Below are positions 60,535 to 64,000 of a DNA stretch of 64,000 bases, piece after piece. Source of the DNA: Rossellomorea aquimaris (lineage in GTDB: Bacteria; Bacillota; Bacilli; Bacillales; Bacillaceae_B); contig NZ_QNRJ01000014.1 of the NCBI RefSeq assembly GCF_003315075.1, forward strand, positions 1 to 64,000. The letters run 5' to 3'. The notes beneath the pieces were generated by a model. The model was not told where the DNA came from. It saw only the letters and a list, made by a program, of their open reading frames with translations, and searched no databases. Made by a program: the position numbers and the translations under genes. Numbering within the stretch: the first letter of the stretch is position 1; the number at the start of each line of letters is the position of its first letter.

Positions 60535-61912
60535 TTAAATCTCGTTTCGTTCTGTTTCATTGATATCAATTTTCTCTATCTTATAAGATGAACCTTCTTT
60601 AATAATGGTATATATTTTTTCACGATCATATGTGGTCTGCTCTTTTAAATGATTCGTAAAAATAAACTTCTCAAATGTGGTAATTTCGAATGTCCCCTCT
60701 TCGGTCTCTTGAGTATTCATAATTGTATTCTCTTTGAAATTATAGGAATAATCCTTATCTTGCAGATCTCCTATATACTCAATCAACTCTTCCTCTGCTA
60801 AACTTCCAGAAAGCAAGTATGAGGCGATCAACGAATAATCGCGCGTATTTAAAGCCTGTTCATATGATTCTCTGAAATCCAGGATATACTGATTGACATC
60901 TTCGTTTGATAAAGAAGACTCCGCCACTAGCTCCGTGGATAAATTCGCTTCGTTTTCTTCAAAAATAAATGACAGACTTCCCCATGATCCTTGGTCTTGG
61001 GTGACCTGCTCACTTTTTATTGCCTTTCCATCAGGTTGCGACAATTCAGCGAACAAAGTCACTTCCTTATCTTCCGGAAATGGCCCCAGGTATTCCAGTT
61101 CTTGTAACGTCTTTTTCGTGCTTTTTCCATTTACAAACAAGACTGCTTCGGGAAAATCGGTATCAATCGCATAGGTATTTCCATTGAATTTCAAAGTATA
61201 ATCAGACTGCCCACTTTTAGTCGGTTTTACTTGAATATCTTCTTTCAAGGAAAATTCCCCGAAGAGATTAGAAGCTTCGGCTTTTACAGTATATGTACCA
61301 GGATACGCTTTACTCACCTCAACAGGTTCACTGCTGTCCTTTACACTCACTGTTTTAGTATCAACCTTAAACGTAGCGGGCTCCATATTGGTAGTAATGA
61401 CGATTTGATTGGGGACCGCTTCAATATCAAATGTCTCATAAAAGGCCTAAGATTGAATGCCTCTCCACTTTGAATACGTCATGACCGCGTTGATCCTTTA
61501 CAAAAGCATCAAATTTCAAATCACTATTTGTAATGGAAACTAATTGTTCCCTCATATCTTCCCAATCCAATGTCTTTATATAAGAAAAATACTGTTTCTC
61601 ATCTAATAATGAATCTTTGTCAAACGTTATGTACTCAAGGAAACCTTCCTCACTATTACCCGACATGGCACTGTCCATTGATTGAATATTTTTCATAGGA
61701 TCATAAATAGATGATAGAATCATATGAGTGCTAATCAGACCTACAACTAAAATACCAGCAATGACCATAGATACCTTCTTCTTCTTATTCATTGGACTCT
61801 TTGGAATCTTTTGAGTTGAATCCTCTTTAATCACCTCTCTCTTAGCTCCACAACCTTCACAAAAAGCCGGATTATTTTTTAGTGCTTTTCCACATTCTGT
61901 ACAGTAACTCAA
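60535..61912 (-). pseudogene. TcaA-like zinc-ribbon membrane protein, frameshifted
   Basis: The first part from TTG 61912 (GGGAGG at seven bases) encodes a zinc ribbon (CTECG...CEGCG), a membrane helix (about 47-67) and the start of the extracellular part, then runs into TGA at 61436 after HSILGLL. One base off, the frame resumes as FYETFDIEAVPNQIVITTN and continues through Ig-like and NTF2-like domains to 60535. A single missing T in the run near 61440 explains it. The plan matches TcaA-type envelope proteins linked to glycopeptide response. It is either a true mutation or an assembly error. Confidence 0.8.
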
Positions 61913-62127
61913 GCTTCATCCTCCCTCTCAAACAATTAAACTCACTTTCACCTGACAGCAGAACCCAGTTAATTTGGGAGGAGAAAGTCTCTTTCTGATT
62001 GGAAAAATAGGTATATAAACCTATATAATATAGTTATTAATACCCAAAATCGAGGTATAAAATGGTATCATAGATATTTCAGCCTCAAATGTAAACCCTA
62101 AAAAGGCAATAAGCATTAAAGAAATAA
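61913..62127. other. Intergenic region upstream of the TcaA-like gene
   Basis: Non-coding as far as I can see; it contains the promoter region of the minus-strand operon. Confidence 0.4.
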
Positions 62128-62166
62128 AAAACACTCTTTCTACTATAAAAGTAGAAAGAGTGCTTC
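62128..62166. terminator. Terminator of the truncated gene at 62202
   Basis: CACTCTTTCTACT / AGTAGAAAGAGTG perfect stem; on the minus strand it is followed by TTTTTTATTTC. Confidence 0.85.
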
Positions 62167-62201
62167 TGATCGTTTTCACACTATCTCTTAAACCTATTGA
62201 C

Positions 62202-62457
62202 TTAAGCCCCTGCTTTCACTGTTTCTTTCCATGTTCCGTTCTCATCTTGCCACTTGATGATCATCGTTCCACCTTGACCACTCATGTAGAATGTTTGACT
62301 TGGATTTGCAAGTACTTCACCTGAAGTCCCTCCCCCAGCCATTCTGTATTCAACATAAACTTTGAAGTTGTTGCTGTTCGTTATTCTCCATACCCTGTCT
62401 CCTTCTTTTATATCAAGGTCAGGGTGTGGACTTCCCTTTGGCAGAGGTGGGACAATT
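62202..62457 (-). pseudogene. 3' fragment of an unrecognised gene
   Basis: The frame reads IVPPLPKGSPHPDLDIKEGDRVWRI and on through a beta-rich domain (NFKVYVEYRMAGGG...FYMSGQGGTMIIKWQDENGTWKETVKAGA) to TAA 62202-62204. An in-frame TGA lies just upstream and no start codon with a ribosome site precedes the conserved part. It looks like the last domain of a larger, probably secreted protein. Family not recognised. Confidence 0.6.
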
Positions 62458-62580
62458 TGATGTCATAAATGGACCAAAAAGATGGAAACGGTGAAACAAT
62501 CGTATGGCTGTGTCAGATAGAAAGTAAAATTTCCATATTAATGCAAAAAGGCAAATCGGATCCGTCCCCATTTAAACCTA

Positions 62581-62724
62581 TTAATAATTTTGTCCACTTT
62601 CAATTACAATAGGTTTTGTCCCATAGGCAGGAGGTAAGTCTTTGTCACCAGCTGGATTCACAATATGTCCGGTTAATAAGGTTATAAATACTACAGCAAA
62701 TAGTACGTTCTTCATTTTTTTCAC
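62581..62724 (-). CDS. PapR-like secreted signalling peptide precursor, 47 aa
   Basis: From GTG 62724 (GAGGGGAGAG upstream; ATG 62715 is the alternative) the product has a short signal sequence (MKKMKNVLFAVVFITLLTG, residues 1-19), a spacer and the C-terminal tail PIVIESGQNY. PapR of the B. cereus group has 48 residues with the pheromone at its C-terminus. The gene is divergent from a PlcR-like regulator (176 bp), the arrangement expected for a peptide-receptor pair. The tail does not resemble LPFEF, so specificity differs. Pheromone function is inferred. Confidence 0.65.
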   Translation of the reverse strand: MKKMKNVLFAVVFITLLTGHIVNPAGDKDLPPAYGTKPIVIESGQNY

Positions 62725-62900
62725 ATAAACTCTCTCCCCTCAATCTTTATAAGTATATTTTACTATATCTCTCGAAATAGTTTTTTACCTGTTTTTAGCT
62801 GAATTTAGATTTTTCTTCACAAAATTCTGTTTCTTTTGGTCTAATTCATTCTATAATATAAATATCTTTATTAATTCGGGAGGGGATTGGGATAGAGAGC

Positions 62901-63773
62901 ATGATTATGACTATTGGCCAAAGCTTAAGAGACCTTAGAACCTACCAAAAGATTTCACAAAAAAAGTTAGCAAAAGGCATATGCACTCAAGCGTATATTA
63001 GTATGATTGAAAAAGGAGTAATTGTCCCGTCCGCTCATATCCTATACTCTCTTGCAATTCGGCTAGGAGTATCGATAAATTATTTTTTGGACACACCGGA
63101 TAGTACCGTCCATGAATACCAGGTAGAGTTTATTAACCAGGCTCGAGCGGCTGCGAAGAGCAATGACTACGGGGTTCTTAGGAAATTAATACATGAACAG
63201 CGGTCTAGTCCTTTATTTAAGACCACTAAAATGAAAAAATTCACGGAATATCATTTAGGAGTTTGCCAATATCATCTTGACTCTGATTTACATGGGGCGA
63301 TGAAAACTCTTAAAGACACATTAAGCGATAATAATGAACATTATTTCCAAGAAGATGTGGAAACTCTTATTGCTATGGCGAATATACTTACTGAAGAAAA
63401 TTTACTAGACGAGGCAGAGCGATATTACCACAAAGCTTTATACCTATTAGAAAGCAGACCATCTTGTAATGATTACTCTTTAAGGCTTAAATTTTATTAC
63501 AATTATCAAAGATTTCTTAAGAACCAGGAGAAATATGATCAAGTGGTTGAAATTGCGAGTAAAGGAATTAAGATCTGTGTCCAGAACGATACACTTTACT
63601 TACGTGGGGAATTCTATTATTACAAAGGTATTTCTTTTATCCGGTTAAACCGCGTTACTGAAGGCATAGAAGCGTTACAAAAAGCCATACTAATCTTCTC
63701 ATTATCAGGGAAAGAGCATTTTATAGAGGCTGCTCAAAGTACCATTGACAATGCTCTATTTAGCCAAACCTAA
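62901..63773 (+). CDS. PlcR-like RRNPP regulator
   Basis: A 290-residue protein with N-terminal XRE HTH (IGQSLRDLRTYQKISQKKLAKGICTQAYISMIEKG, residues 5-39) and TPR-like helices (70-285), the size and plan of PlcR (285). It is related to the regulator at 38810 (shared GICTQAYIS/DICTQALIS and NYFL/NYFFE). GGGAGGGG lies upstream, somewhat far from ATG 62901; ATG 62907 is possible. The likely ligand is the peptide encoded at 62581. Confidence 0.87.
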   Translation: MIMTIGQSLRDLRTYQKISQKKLAKGICTQAYISMIEKGVIVPSAHILYSLAIRLGVSINYFLDTPDSTVHEYQVEFINQARAAAKSNDYGVLRKLIHEQRSSPLFKTTKMKKFTEYHLGVCQYHLDSDLHGAMKTLKDTLSDNNEHYFQEDVETLIAMANILTEENLLDEAERYYHKALYLLESRPSCNDYSLRLKFYYNYQRFLKNQEKYDQVVEIASKGIKICVQNDTLYLRGEFYYYKGISFIRLNRVTEGIEALQKAILIFSLSGKEHFIEAAQSTIDNALFSQT

Positions 63774-63775
63774 CT

Positions 63776-63820
63776 TTTGAAAAAGGATTAAGAGAACCAC
63801 TCTTAATCCTTTTTCTATTT
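63776..63820 (+). terminator. Rho-independent terminator
   Basis: AAAAAGGATTAAGAG / CTCTTAATCCTTTTT perfect stem with a 5-nt loop after the PlcR-like gene. No further gene is seen to the window end. Confidence 0.92.
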
Positions 63821-64000
63821 ACTTATCCACGTTTGCAACGATTACCTAGTTTTTGGTAAATGTCTTCAATACCAAAGACTGTTAGAAAAGGTGAATGTTC
63901 GGAATATTTTTTTACATAAGTATCTTTATATTATTTGCTTAAAACTCGTGAATATAGAATCTTTTATTGACTATTACGAATGAAATAACTGGAAACGGAG

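Overview
The window reads as chromosomal DNA of a Bacillaceae bacterium (Bacillus or a close relative). The signs are a trnB-like tRNA cluster, strong AGGAGG-type ribosome sites, CcpA-type cre boxes, NprR/PlcR-type peptide-sensing regulators, WXG/LXG type VII effectors and dispersed Bacillus intergenic repeats. No rRNA, CRISPR array or integrase was seen. The genus is an inference from gene content, not from a database match.

Layout. 1-2.7 kb: 23 tRNA genes on the minus strand with their own promoter. 2.8-4.2 kb: a complete IS4-type insertion sequence with a 9-bp target duplication and a nonsense-interrupted transposase. 4.4-6.5 kb: an UPF0173 hydrolase and two small envelope proteins. 6.8-12.6 kb: a 1864-residue secreted amylopullulanase with two GH13 catalytic modules, under two cre boxes. 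13.1-17.4 kb: a TslA-like reverse-architecture lipase behind two tandem lipoprotein genes, one of them broken. 17.8-20.9 kb: a cell-wall-bound subtilase. 21.3-24.0 kb: two membrane proteins.

24.4-36.3 kb is a type 2 lantibiotic region: four related precursor peptides, one LanM, a LicP-like protease, a LanT, a small LuxR-type regulator, an ABC efflux pair and a small XRE regulator. The XRE gene and the ABC operon share a near-identical promoter with an overlapping inverted repeat. Directly upstream, at 36.7-38.3 kb, is an NprR-like regulator whose secreted partner carries five tandem copies of an NprX-like heptapeptide, DYPDILG. This is the most striking element of the window.

38.8-45.3 kb: an orphan PlcR-like regulator, a pRiA4b-type protein, a DUF948 protein, a DnaD-type replication protein, hydrolases, repeat elements and a decayed duplicate of the hydrolase locus. 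45.7-49.6 kb: a type VII LXG toxin module with two helical partners, a glycine-zipper toxin, two paralogous candidate immunity proteins and a possible EspG-like chaperone. 50-57.5 kb: a YeiH-type transporter, two related CysL-like LysR regulators, a D-cysteine desulfhydrase and an NhaC-type antiporter. 57.8-64 kb: an SDR/LysR pair, a zinc-ribbon membrane protein, a frameshifted TcaA-like gene, and a PlcR-like regulator divergent from a 47-residue PapR-like peptide.

Taken together the accessory part is rich in intercellular functions: two contact-dependent toxin loci, one lantibiotic locus and three peptide-sensing regulators. The type VII secretion core itself is not in the window.
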